Shown in pieces: positions 7,258 through 14,546 of a stretch of 64,000 nt of DNA; the stretch's first letter is position 1; each line of letters starts with the position of its first letter. This stretch comes from Tenacibaculum soleae (lineage in GTDB: Bacteria; Bacteroidota; Bacteroidia; Flavobacteriales; Flavobacteriaceae): positions 1,444,047 to 1,508,046 of the forward strand of contig NZ_MAKX01000001.1 of NCBI RefSeq assembly GCF_001693415.1, read 5' to 3'. The notes under the pieces were generated by a model. The model was not told the origin of the DNA, did not search any database, and saw nothing but the letters and a program-made list of their open reading frames with translations. The position numbers and the translations under genes are program-made.

Positions 7258-7286
7258 AAAAACTCGACATTTTGTCGAGTTTTTTT
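7258..7286 (+). terminator. Terminator after START-like gene
   Basis: AACTCGACA (7261-7269), loop TTT, TGTCGAGTT (7273-7281) followed by a T run. Confidence 0.88.
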
Positions 7287-7309
7287 ATGGCTACTAATAA
7301 GCTAAGCTG

Positions 7310-7317
7310 TAAATTTG
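7310..7317 (+). promoter_or_regulatory. -7 element upstream of the class IV aminotransferase gene
   Basis: TAAATTTG fits TAnnTTTG and lies 20 bp before the ATG at 7338. No TTG is found at the preferred distance, so this is a weaker call than the tRNA promoters. Confidence 0.5.
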
Positions 7318-7337
7318 CAATCAAATTTTTTTGAGGA

Positions 7338-8168
7338 ATGGTAAATTTTAATGGAAATATAATAACAGAAAAAGCATTACAGTTATCTACTAATAATAGA
7401 GCGTTTAAATATGGTGATGCTATTTTTGAAACCATAAAAGTAGTAAATACTAAAGTTGTTTTTATTGAAGATCATTATTTTAGATTGATGGCATCAATGC
7501 GAATGCTACGTATGAAAATTCCGATGAAATTTACCTTAGAGTTTTTACAAGAAGAAATTTTAAGAATAACAAAAGAGCTTTCAGGTGTTGGTACATATAG
7601 GGTTCGATTAACAGTTTATAGAAAAGATGGCGGTTTTTATAACCCAAAATCAAACGAAATAGATTATTTAATTGAAGCTTCAGAGTTTAATTATGTTGAA
7701 AAATCAAATTATAAAGTCGATTTATATAAAGATTTTTATAACTACTCTGGCTTGTTATCAACAATAAAAACATCTAATAGAATGTTAAATACATTGTCAG
7801 CTATTTTTGCAGATGAAAATGATTTAGATAACTGTATTTTATTAAATGAGCGGAAAGGAGTTGTTGAAGCAACCAATGGAAATGTTTTTATTATAAAAGA
7901 TGATGTTATAAAAACGCCTGCTTTAAATGAAGGCTGTATTAAAGGAATTGTTAGAAAAAAAGTAATTGAAATTTTAGAAAAACATCCTGATTATACTATC
8001 GAAGAAACTGTGATTTCTCCGTTTGAATTACAAAAAGCTGATGAAGTTTTTGTAACCAATGCGATTATAGGTATTCAACCTGTTACTAATTATCGAAAAA
8101 AAGTATTTACATCAATAATAACTGATAAAATAAAAAGTAGCCTTAAATTATTAACAATAACAGGTTAA
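7338..8168 (+). CDS. Class IV PLP-dependent aminotransferase
   Basis: A 276-residue fold type IV PLP enzyme. The Lys that would bind PLP is K144 in STIKTSNRML; the later EATNGNVF segment (from E177) is the usual strand that positions the cofactor. The N-terminus RAFKYGDAIFETIKV matches the family of branched-chain amino acid aminotransferases, D-amino acid aminotransferases and aminodeoxychorismate lyase (PabC). The protein is shorter than typical IlvE (about 300-350), so aminodeoxychorismate lyase or a D-amino acid enzyme is possible. Its stop codon overlaps that of the convergent YqgE gene. Confidence 0.8.
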   Translation: MVNFNGNIITEKALQLSTNNRAFKYGDAIFETIKVVNTKVVFIEDHYFRLMASMRMLRMKIPMKFTLEFLQEEILRITKELSGVGTYRVRLTVYRKDGGFYNPKSNEIDYLIEASEFNYVEKSNYKVDLYKDFYNYSGLLSTIKTSNRMLNTLSAIFADENDLDNCILLNERKGVVEATNGNVFIIKDDVIKTPALNEGCIKGIVRKKVIEILEKHPDYTIEETVISPFELQKADEVFVTNAIIGIQPVTNYRKKVFTSIITDKIKSSLKLLTITG

Positions 8169-8722
8169 TTCATTTGAATATCGCTAGGAGCATTAGCCCA
8201 AATTTTATATTTACCACCTTTTTGTAGTAGTTTTTCTTTCCAAAGACCTTCATTATTAGTGGTTAGTATATTTTTGTAGTCGTTTTCTGAAATAAACCAA
8301 GAATCTGTATTTAATTCATTTTCAAGCTGATTTGTTTCCCAGCCAGAATATCCTAAAAAGAACCGAATATCTGTTGGTTTTAACTTGTTTTCGATTAAAA
8401 GCTGTTTTAATAATTCAAAATTACCACCCCAATAAATACCATTAGCAACCTCTATACTGTTAGGAATTAGTTGTGGTACTTTATGTATAAAATACAAATT
8501 ATCTTGTTCAACTGGGCCACCTTGATAAATTGTAAAATCACAATCTATTTCAGGTACTAAATCGTTTAAAACATAATTTAAAGGTCTGTTTAAAATAAAA
8601 CCAACAGCACTTTTTAAAGTATGTTCGGTTAATAAAATAATGGTTCGTTTAAATGAACTATCATTTAAAATAGTTGGATCAGCAATTAATAATCTGCCTT
8701 TTTCGGGTTTAAGAGCAACCAT
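8165..8722 (-). CDS. YqgE/AlgH family protein
   Basis: A 185-residue protein of the UPF0301 YqgE/AlgH family. It shows the conserved opening LIADPTILNDSSFKRTIILL, the AVGFILNRPL segment and the YQGGPVEQDNLYFIH segment, followed by GIYWGGNFELL and FLGYSGWETNQLENE. The family has a compact fold and is widespread in Gram-negative bacteria; AlgH was linked to alginate control in Pseudomonas, but the biochemical role is unknown. The gene overlaps the end of the aminotransferase gene in convergent direction (stop codons share bases 8166-8167). Confidence 0.9.
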   Translation of the reverse strand: MVALKPEKGRLLIADPTILNDSSFKRTIILLTEHTLKSAVGFILNRPLNYVLNDLVPEIDCDFTIYQGGPVEQDNLYFIHKVPQLIPNSIEVANGIYWGGNFELLKQLLIENKLKPTDIRFFLGYSGWETNQLENELNTDSWFISENDYKNILTTNNEGLWKEKLLQKGGKYKIWANAPSDIQMN

Positions 8723-8813
8723 ATACGTATTATTTTATCTGACTAAAATAAGTAAAAAATTAATAAAATTTTAACATTTTTATTATAATTTGTTTTAAAA
8801 AAGTAAAAAACGG

Positions 8814-9563
8814 TTATATTTTTTCTAATTTTAAAATAACTTCTTGTCGTTTTCGAACAGAAACAGGAATTGTTTTTTTATTTTTTAAAACTAAATAACC
8901 GCCATCAGATTTTATAAACTCTTTGATATACTGTGTGTTAACTAAGTGACTTTGGTGTACTCTTATAAAATCAAACTCTTTTAACATGTCGGCAAAATAT
9001 TTAAGTGTTTTGCCTACCAAAATTTTTTGATTTTCAATTAAAAAGAACTCAGTATAGTTATTATCGGACTTACAACGTATAATATCATCTAGATTTACAA
9101 CAATAATCTTATCAGAAGTGCTTAGAGAAATTTTTTGAGGGCGTTGATTGGGTTGTTTTATTGATTGTTGTAAAACGGTTAATTGTTCTTTGTCGGGTTT
9201 TAGTTGATTTTTAGCTTTGTTAATAGCGTTTGATAAATCTTCAGATGTATAAGGTTTTAAAATATAATCAATGGCAGCAAATTTAAAAGCCTTGACCGCA
9301 AACTCATCACTTGCAGTTACAAAAATAACTTTTGACGATAAATCTGGGTGAATTTCAAGAATATCAAAACCAGTACCATCACCAAGCATAATGTCTAAAA
9401 ATAAAATGTCAGGTTGTTTTTTTCTTAATAAAATAGATGCTTCAACAACACTTTTAGCGGTGCCAATTATTGTTATTTCAGAATGAAATGTTAGAATGTC
9501 ATTTTTTAGCATAGCTAACGCGTTAGGTTGATCTTCTACTAAAATTGCGGTTAATTTTTTCAT
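8814..9563 (-). CDS. LytTR family response regulator
   Basis: A 249-residue regulator. The receiver domain occupies about residues 1-122, with the acidic pair D11 and phosphorylation site D57 in FLDIML, and the LytTR DNA-binding domain occupies about 143-249 (KIIVVNLDDIIRCKSDNNYTEF, FIRVHQSHLVNTQYI). LytTR proteins bind pairs of short direct repeats about 21 bp apart. The gene overlaps the metallophosphoesterase gene by 4 bp (ATGA), and the matching kinase lies two genes upstream, forming a three-gene unit. A candidate target site sits at 13870-13903. Confidence 0.93.
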   Translation of the reverse strand: MKKLTAILVEDQPNALAMLKNDILTFHSEITIIGTAKSVVEASILLRKKQPDILFLDIMLGDGTGFDILEIHPDLSSKVIFVTASDEFAVKAFKFAAIDYILKPYTSEDLSNAINKAKNQLKPDKEQLTVLQQSIKQPNQRPQKISLSTSDKIIVVNLDDIIRCKSDNNYTEFFLIENQKILVGKTLKYFADMLKEFDFIRVHQSHLVNTQYIKEFIKSDGGYLVLKNKKTIPVSVRKRQEVILKLEKI

Positions 9564-10402
9564 ACATCAGTTAATTTAAACGACGTTATTTCTGGTCTTA
9601 CATTAAATCTAACCTGCCATAAGTGCCCTAAAGCCCTGTTTATATATAATGTTCTGCCATCATTTAAAACAATTTTACCTGCGGTGTATTTTTTGTTTTG
9701 TACGGGTAGCATTGGAGCCGGTAAGAAAGGAGGTTTTACTTGTCCTCCATGAGTATGTCCTGCTAAAACCCAACCTTTATAATTATTCCAAACATCTAAA
9801 TCACATACATCAGGATTGTGACATAGTACAAGGTTCGCTTTTTTTGCATCATGTTGTAACATAACAGGTTTTGGGTTAAAATTTAGTCCCCAATAATCAT
9901 CAAAACCGATGATGTTTAAACCGTTAAATTCTTTTTGTTGATTTCTTAAAACAGTAACACCAACTTCTTCTAATAATAAAGAAATCGTGTTTGCAACATT
10001 GGCTTGACGCCAGTTTTTACCATAATCATGATTTCCTAAAATGGCTACTGTTGCTATTTTACCTTTAACAGCATGTTTTAAAACTTCTTTTAATTGCTCA
10101 AATTGTTGCTCGTTTTCATAGGTTACAAAATCACCAGTATATACTACAAAATCAGGATTTTGTTTTTGTGCTTTTTTAAATGAGTCAATAATATAGCTAT
10201 AATCAAAACGATTACCAACATGTATGTCGCTAAGTTGCATTAAAGTTTTACCGATAAGGTTTGTGGGTAGATTCTTTATAGGCATTTTTTGTTGAACAAA
10301 TTCTAACCAAAATGGTTCTATTTGCCAGCTATATAATCCGCAAACAAATCCAGTTCCAAGTAATCCGAGGATTGATTTTTTTACAAATTTTCTTCTTTTC
10401 AT
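9560..10402 (-). CDS. Membrane-anchored metallophosphoesterase
   Basis: A 280-residue calcineurin-like phosphoesterase with an N-terminal RRKFVKK stretch followed by a hydrophobic segment (residues 1-25), so it is anchored or exported, perhaps by the Tat route. All metal-binding motifs are present: D59-I-H61, TGDF (89-92), GNHD (123-126), CHNPD (194-198) and GHTHGGQ (215-221). The YkuE/YaeI-type layout suggests a phosphodiesterase acting on a lipid or cell-wall substrate; activity is not proven by motifs. Its place between kinase and regulator genes (gaps of 2 bp and a 4-bp overlap) ties it to the two-component module. Confidence 0.88.
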   Translation of the reverse strand: MKRRKFVKKSILGLLGTGFVCGLYSWQIEPFWLEFVQQKMPIKNLPTNLIGKTLMQLSDIHVGNRFDYSYIIDSFKKAQKQNPDFVVYTGDFVTYENEQQFEQLKEVLKHAVKGKIATVAILGNHDYGKNWRQANVANTISLLLEEVGVTVLRNQQKEFNGLNIIGFDDYWGLNFNPKPVMLQHDAKKANLVLCHNPDVCDLDVWNNYKGWVLAGHTHGGQVKPPFLPAPMLPVQNKKYTAGKIVLNDGRTLYINRALGHLWQVRFNVRPEITSFKLTDV

Positions 10403-10404
10403 AG

Positions 10405-12390
10405 TTAAAAATCAGTTTTTAAAGGAATTTTAAATTCAATTTTGGTTCCAATTATGCTATCTTTTTCTTTAATTTCATGAGCATTAAAAGTACTTTTTTT
10501 AGCTATACTTTTAATACGTTCTTTAGTAATTGATATAGCTAAAGAGTTATGTTGTTTTGAGTTTTGTTGCTTTTTTGATTGATGAATACCTATACCGTTA
10601 TCAATAATACAGCAGTGTAAAAAACTTTTTTTACTATAAAAGTTAACGATTATTTTTCCATTTTTAATAGTGTTAATTCCGTGTTTAATACTGTTTTCTA
10701 TAAAAGGCTGTATAAGCATTGGTGGCACCAAAACTTCTTCAGCGTTTAAATTTAAAGTTGTATTAATTTCGTATTCAAAAGAGTGTAAACTCATTTGTTG
10801 TTCTAATTCTATATAGTTTTTTAATATGGTTATTTCTTCAGATAAGTTAATTTCTTCTTGTCTAGAGTTGTGTAAAATTCCTCTTAATAAGGTTGCAAAT
10901 TTTCCTACTGTAGTATTTAATTCTTTTATTTTTCCGTTATTTCCTAAGGCCTTAATTCCGTTTAAAACATTAAAAATAAAATGTGGATTCATTTGTAATT
11001 GCAAGGCTTTTTGTTCGAGCGATAACAAATGATTTTCTAGTTTTAACTTATCAATTTTAGCTTTATTTTTAGCTCTTATTCTTTTTATGTAAGTGTAAAG
11101 TAAAGTGCTAATAAATAGTGCTACAAAAGCGATTAAAGAAAGTTTAAACCATTTTTTTTGATGTATTGGAGTATCGATAAAAAAATGAAATTGTATAGGT
11201 TTACTTATAGTTTTACTTATTTTAGATTGTACGGTAAAAGTATAATTACCAGGATTTAAATATGGGAAGTCAACAGTATTTTTGTTTGTCCAGTTGCTAT
11301 ATTTATTGTTTAGCTTGTAGCGATATAAAATGTTTTTTGGAGCATTTATGTTTACTGTTTTATAGGTAAAAGATATGTGATTTTCGGTAGGTTTTAATGG
11401 TAGTGTTTTATTGTATTTATTAATATTTATGCTATCTAAAGATTTGTAAACAATTTCAATATTTTGAAAAGTAATTACTGGTTTTGATTTGAGAGTTGTT
11501 TTACTTTTTAGTTTATAAACACCTTGATTTTTTGTAGCAATCCAAATATTTTTTTGTTGATCTTGAAAAACCGTATGTATACGGTTGGTTTTTAAAGTAT
11601 TGTATTTGTTAATGTTTTTTACAAAAAGCAGGTTTTTATCAAATATTTCAATTCCTTCATTTTTTGAAATAACCCAAAATTGATTGTTAATATTTTTAAT
11701 GTTTGTAGTGCTTCTTATAGAGCCAATAGTAGTTTTAATTGTATCATTTACAATTAACTTAACACCATTGTTATAAGTTGTTGCAATAGTTTTATTTTCA
11801 TCAAAAAGAATAGCGGTATAATGATCTAAATCAATTCTTTTTAATAGGGTAGGGTTAATTAAGTTGTCTAATTTCCATAAAGCTTTATTGGTAGCTACCC
11901 AATAAAATTCGCCATTAAACTTTAGGTCATTTATGGTATTTAAATCAATTTGAAAGTTAGTTCTAATATTTGAAAGAAAATCTTCACGAACTCTTAATAT
12001 TCCTTTTTCGGTTCCTAAAAAAGTATGTTTTGGTGTTGTTAGTATACAGTTGATTTTTTTATCTTCAAAATTGTAAAAATCATTGTTGTTTTTAATACTT
12101 AAACCATTGTTTGTTCCAATATACAAAGAGTTTTTTGTAGCTGCTATTGTAGTTGTATTATTAGCTGCTAATTTGTTTTTGTAGTTGATAAAATCTATTC
12201 CATCAAAACGAGTAATACCTTTGTTGCTAGCAAACCATAGATATCCGTCATTATCTTGCGTTATGTCGATTATATTTAAACTAGGTAAACCGTCCTTTAA
12301 ATTATAGTTTTTAAAAATGTTTAATTGAGCAATTGTTTGAGTTGCAATTGTGGTAAAAAAAAGAAAAAATAAATAATTTAAAAACTTCAT
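10405..12390 (-). CDS. Two-component regulator propeller sensor histidine kinase (LytS/His_kinase type)
   Basis: The start is set at 12390, where a signal peptide MKFLNYLFFLFFTTIATQ begins; an ATG ten codons upstream (12420) lies inside an inverted repeat and is less likely. Numbered from that upstream ATG, residues 40-310 hold short two-component propeller repeats (LWFASNKGITRFDG, NIWIATKNQGVYKL), 330-415 a Y_Y_Y domain, 426-446 one membrane helix, then a coiled coil and a His_kinase domain with phospho-acceptor H480 in MNPHFIFN, followed by an HATPase domain with NSIKHGI. It senses an extracytoplasmic signal, likely a polymer or its breakdown product, and phosphorylates the LytTR regulator two genes downstream. 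Confidence 0.9.
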   Translation of the reverse strand: MKFLNYLFFLFFTTIATQTIAQLNIFKNYNLKDGLPSLNIIDITQDNDGYLWFASNKGITRFDGIDFINYKNKLAANNTTTIAATKNSLYIGTNNGLSIKNNNDFYNFEDKKINCILTTPKHTFLGTEKGILRVREDFLSNIRTNFQIDLNTINDLKFNGEFYWVATNKALWKLDNLINPTLLKRIDLDHYTAILFDENKTIATTYNNGVKLIVNDTIKTTIGSIRSTTNIKNINNQFWVISKNEGIEIFDKNLLFVKNINKYNTLKTNRIHTVFQDQQKNIWIATKNQGVYKLKSKTTLKSKPVITFQNIEIVYKSLDSININKYNKTLPLKPTENHISFTYKTVNINAPKNILYRYKLNNKYSNWTNKNTVDFPYLNPGNYTFTVQSKISKTISKPIQFHFFIDTPIHQKKWFKLSLIAFVALFISTLLYTYIKRIRAKNKAKIDKLKLENHLLSLEQKALQLQMNPHFIFNVLNGIKALGNNGKIKELNTTVGKFATLLRGILHNSRQEEINLSEEITILKNYIELEQQMSLHSFEYEINTTLNLNAEEVLVPPMLIQPFIENSIKHGINTIKNGKIIVNFYSKKSFLHCCIIDNGIGIHQSKKQQNSKQHNSLAISITKERIKSIAKKSTFNAHEIKEKDSIIGTKIEFKIPLKTDF

Positions 12391-12413
12391 ATTAACAAAC
12401 TTAATTAAATTAA

Positions 12414-12470
12414 ACGTCATTGCAATTGAGTAATCTTTTTTATTGATTACTTTTTTAATTACAATGACGT
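12414..12470. repeat. REP-like intergenic palindrome
   Basis: Outer arms ACGTCATTG (12414-12422) and CAATGACGT (12462-12470) pair perfectly, inner arms GTAATC (12430-12435) and GATTAC (12445-12450) pair as well. The outline (GTCATTGC ... GCAATC ... GATTGC ... GCAATGAC) resembles dispersed palindromic elements I recall from flavobacterial genomes. It may also end transcription of the lipoprotein gene on the minus strand. Confidence 0.65.
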
Positions 12471-12488
12471 TCTCCCCAATTATTTAAT

Positions 12489-13571
12489 TTATTTCATAGC
12501 GTATAAACGCTTGTTATTGGTATCTGGTTTTATGTGTTTTAGGTCTCCGTAAGGTTTTGTTAAAGGTTTTAACACACATAAAACTGATGTTTTTCCTTTA
12601 ATAAGTAGTTTACTCCCTTTTATTTTGTAAGTCCATCTGTATTTTTCTACTGGAATATTTAACTTATTTATTTTTACCATTAAGTCATCATCATTAGCTA
12701 TAAAATCCATAATTTCTTCTTGCATAACAAAGGTTGGTATTTCATTATCTGAATGTAAATAATCAAGCTCTAAATTAATAGGGATATTAAACTGTTGTGT
12801 GTATGGCTCGCCGATGTAACGTTCTCTTTCATTTGTTAAGGCCGAAAACCAATCTATTTCTTTTTCATTTGGATATTTTTTTGCAATTTCTTTCGATAAA
12901 TCTACTGTGCCTGGCGAATTAGCTGTTGGATAAAATATATAATATGGTTGCGCTAAATAATGGTTAGAAAACTCACCTCCAAAAATGTTAAAGTAAGGAG
13001 AGGCAACTATTTGCGGAACTTTATCAGTAGAAAATACTCTTTTTAAATTAGTTAATAATTCATCTTTTTTTCCCAATCCATTTGAATGAAATACAATTTT
13101 AGTATTTGAATTAATTCCTTTGTTTAATTTTGGAAGCGATTTTTTATTAATACTTTTTTGTAATGATTCCGTTGTAATTTTGTCACCATTTATCACCGTT
13201 TCAAGATTCATACCTTTAAAAGGATTACTGTAATTAACGATATGAATATCACCATACGGATTTTCAGTAGCATTTTTATTCATCCAGGTTATAATTTCTT
13301 CCAACGAATATTCTTCGTTGATAACACGGTAGTTTTTTTCTTTAAAATAAGCCCTTGCGCTATCGTAAAATTTACCATCACTTTTATCGTATCCGGCAAT
13401 AAATACAATTGGTTTTCTAGAGGTTACATTAATTTCTTTTGCGGTTTCTTCTTTTTTAGCAATATTTCCCAGCTCTTGTGTATTTTTTTTTGTTTCATCA
13501 CAACTTGTAAATGTTCCGATTAGTAGTAGTAATCCCATTACTATGCCTACTTTTAAAATGTGTTGTTTCAT
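12489..13571 (-). CDS. Hypothetical lipoprotein next to LytTR module
   Basis: A 360-residue protein with a lipoprotein signal peptide (residues 1-23, Cys at 24 in TFTSCDE). I do not recognise a family with certainty. Seen features: alternating strand and helix segments starting with KPIVFIAGYDKSDGKF, then DIHIVNYSNPFKG, then KIVFHSNGLGKKDELL and PQIVASPYFNIFGG, which give an alpha/beta outline. The HSNGLG stretch resembles in shape the His loop of caspase-like folds, but the match is weak. It lies 27 bp after the 71-codon ORF and just upstream of the sensor kinase gene, so it may be a target or partner of the LytTR system. Confidence 0.7.
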   Translation of the reverse strand: MKQHILKVGIVMGLLLLIGTFTSCDETKKNTQELGNIAKKEETAKEINVTSRKPIVFIAGYDKSDGKFYDSARAYFKEKNYRVINEEYSLEEIITWMNKNATENPYGDIHIVNYSNPFKGMNLETVINGDKITTESLQKSINKKSLPKLNKGINSNTKIVFHSNGLGKKDELLTNLKRVFSTDKVPQIVASPYFNIFGGEFSNHYLAQPYYIFYPTANSPGTVDLSKEIAKKYPNEKEIDWFSALTNERERYIGEPYTQQFNIPINLELDYLHSDNEIPTFVMQEEIMDFIANDDDLMVKINKLNIPVEKYRWTYKIKGSKLLIKGKTSVLCVLKPLTKPYGDLKHIKPDTNNKRLYAMK

Positions 13572-13598
13572 AGGTTTTATTTTTGAGGTTATTATTTA

Positions 13599-13814
13599 TT
13601 ATTGTTGTAAAATGATGGTTACATTTTTCTCTAAATTAAAATTTGTAGATAATTTATTTAAAATGTTAGGCAAGTTCCTGTCACTAAACCATTGACCATT
13701 TTTTTGTTTTTCAACAGAAGCTATTAATCCGTTGTTATTTATCTGTAATTTTAAGCTGTTGTATTTACTTAAATACATTTTTAATACTGATGAATAATTG
13801 TTGTCTGACCACAT
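13599..13814 (-). CDS. Small hypothetical protein (71 aa)
   Basis: A 71-residue ORF without signal peptide, reading MWSDNNYSSVLKMYLSKYN at the start and ending in a beta-like VTIILQQ. Its first half suggests a helix and two short strands. It is placed 27 bp before the lipoprotein gene, in the same direction, with a TAATTTTG -7 element 20 bp upstream and a direct repeat further up. That context favours a real gene, although no family is recognised and it could be a short leader reading frame. Confidence 0.5.
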   Translation of the reverse strand: MWSDNNYSSVLKMYLSKYNSLKLQINNNGLIASVEKQKNGQWFSDRNLPNILNKLSTNFNLEKNVTIILQQ

Positions 13815-13833
13815 AATACTTGTTTTATACAGT

Positions 13834-13841
13834 CAAAATTA
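13834..13841 (-). promoter_or_regulatory. -7 element of the small ORF/lipoprotein unit
   Basis: Minus-strand TAATTTTG fits TAnnTTTG, 20 bp before the ATG at 13814. No TTG is seen at 19 bp, which would fit a promoter needing an activator bound at the direct repeat upstream. Confidence 0.5.
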
Positions 13842-13869
13842 GGGAGGAAGTAAGGTGTAATTTGAAGTT

Positions 13870-13903
13870 AATTAGAATTCGTAGTAGATAAATTAGAATT
13901 CGT
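13870..13903 (-). promoter_or_regulatory. 13-bp direct repeat with 21-bp period (candidate LytTR operator)
   Basis: AATTAGAATTCGT occurs at 13870-13882 and again, identical, at 13891-13903. The 21-bp period is two helical turns, the usual spacing of LytTR half-sites, and the pair lies about 28 bp upstream of the -7 element. Binding is inferred, not shown. Confidence 0.55.
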
Positions 13904-13942
13904 TGAAAAGGTGGCTATATAACTTAATTTATGCTTTTTAAT

Positions 13943-14536
13943 TTACTCAAAGTAGGCATTAAAGTAGTTGTTGCTTAAGATACTTTTAAGGTTATAAATT
14001 ACTAAATGTTTAAAAAGTTCATCTTTATTATACAGGTCAAATAAGTTATTTTCTTTAAAGACAAGGTTGTCAATTCTAAAAAAATAAATTTTAACTATTA
14101 ATTTTAAGTTTACTTCTGGTTTGATATTACCAGAGATTTGTGCTTTTTTTAGTAGATTGTATACTGTTTTATTAGATAATTCTTCAATAAATACGTCAAA
14201 CAAAGCACTTGCTTTTGGGTAGTATTTATTTAAACCAAAAAGAAAAGAGGGGTTAAAGTATTTTAAATACTCAAACCCTCTTTTATAAATTAATACAACA
14301 CATAAAATAGGGTCGTTATTGTTTTCTTCAACAACATTATTTATATCTTGCCTATATTCATTTAATAAACTATCTAAACTAGAAGTAACTAGTTCTTCTT
14401 TATTATTAAAATAAGTATAAATTGTTTTTTTAGAAATACCAAGCGTATTTGCAATTTCATCTAACGTTACTTGTTTGCTTCCGCATTGGGTAAATTTAGT
14501 GATAGAAAATTTTAACAAATCTGCTTTAGTAATCAT
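13943..14536 (-). CDS. TetR family transcriptional regulator
   Basis: A 197-residue regulator with an N-terminal helix-turn-helix (about residues 18-50, VTLDEIANTLGISKKTIYTYF followed by NNKEELV) and a C-terminal helical ligand domain. It is the last gene of the RND efflux operon, 10 bp after the TolC-like gene, so it may control this operon or another target. The far start of the operon encodes a second regulator of the GbsR/MarR type. The helix-turn-helix is clear; effector and target site are unknown. Confidence 0.9.
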   Translation of the reverse strand: MITKADLLKFSITKFTQCGSKQVTLDEIANTLGISKKTIYTYFNNKEELVTSSLDSLLNEYRQDINNVVEENNNDPILCVVLIYKRGFEYLKYFNPSFLFGLNKYYPKASALFDVFIEELSNKTVYNLLKKAQISGNIKPEVNLKLIVKIYFFRIDNLVFKENNLFDLYNKDELFKHLVIYNLKSILSNNYFNAYFE

Positions 14537-14546
14537 AATAATTTAT

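Noticed and set aside
12391..12420. Longer kinase N-terminus from the ATG at 12420
   Set aside because: It places the start codon in a palindrome arm and puts ten residues before a normal signal peptide; the ATG at 12390 is better.
13242..13523. Plus-strand 93-codon frame over the lipoprotein gene
   Set aside because: Antisense shadow of the lipoprotein; low-complexity Phe/Ile/Cys-rich composition.
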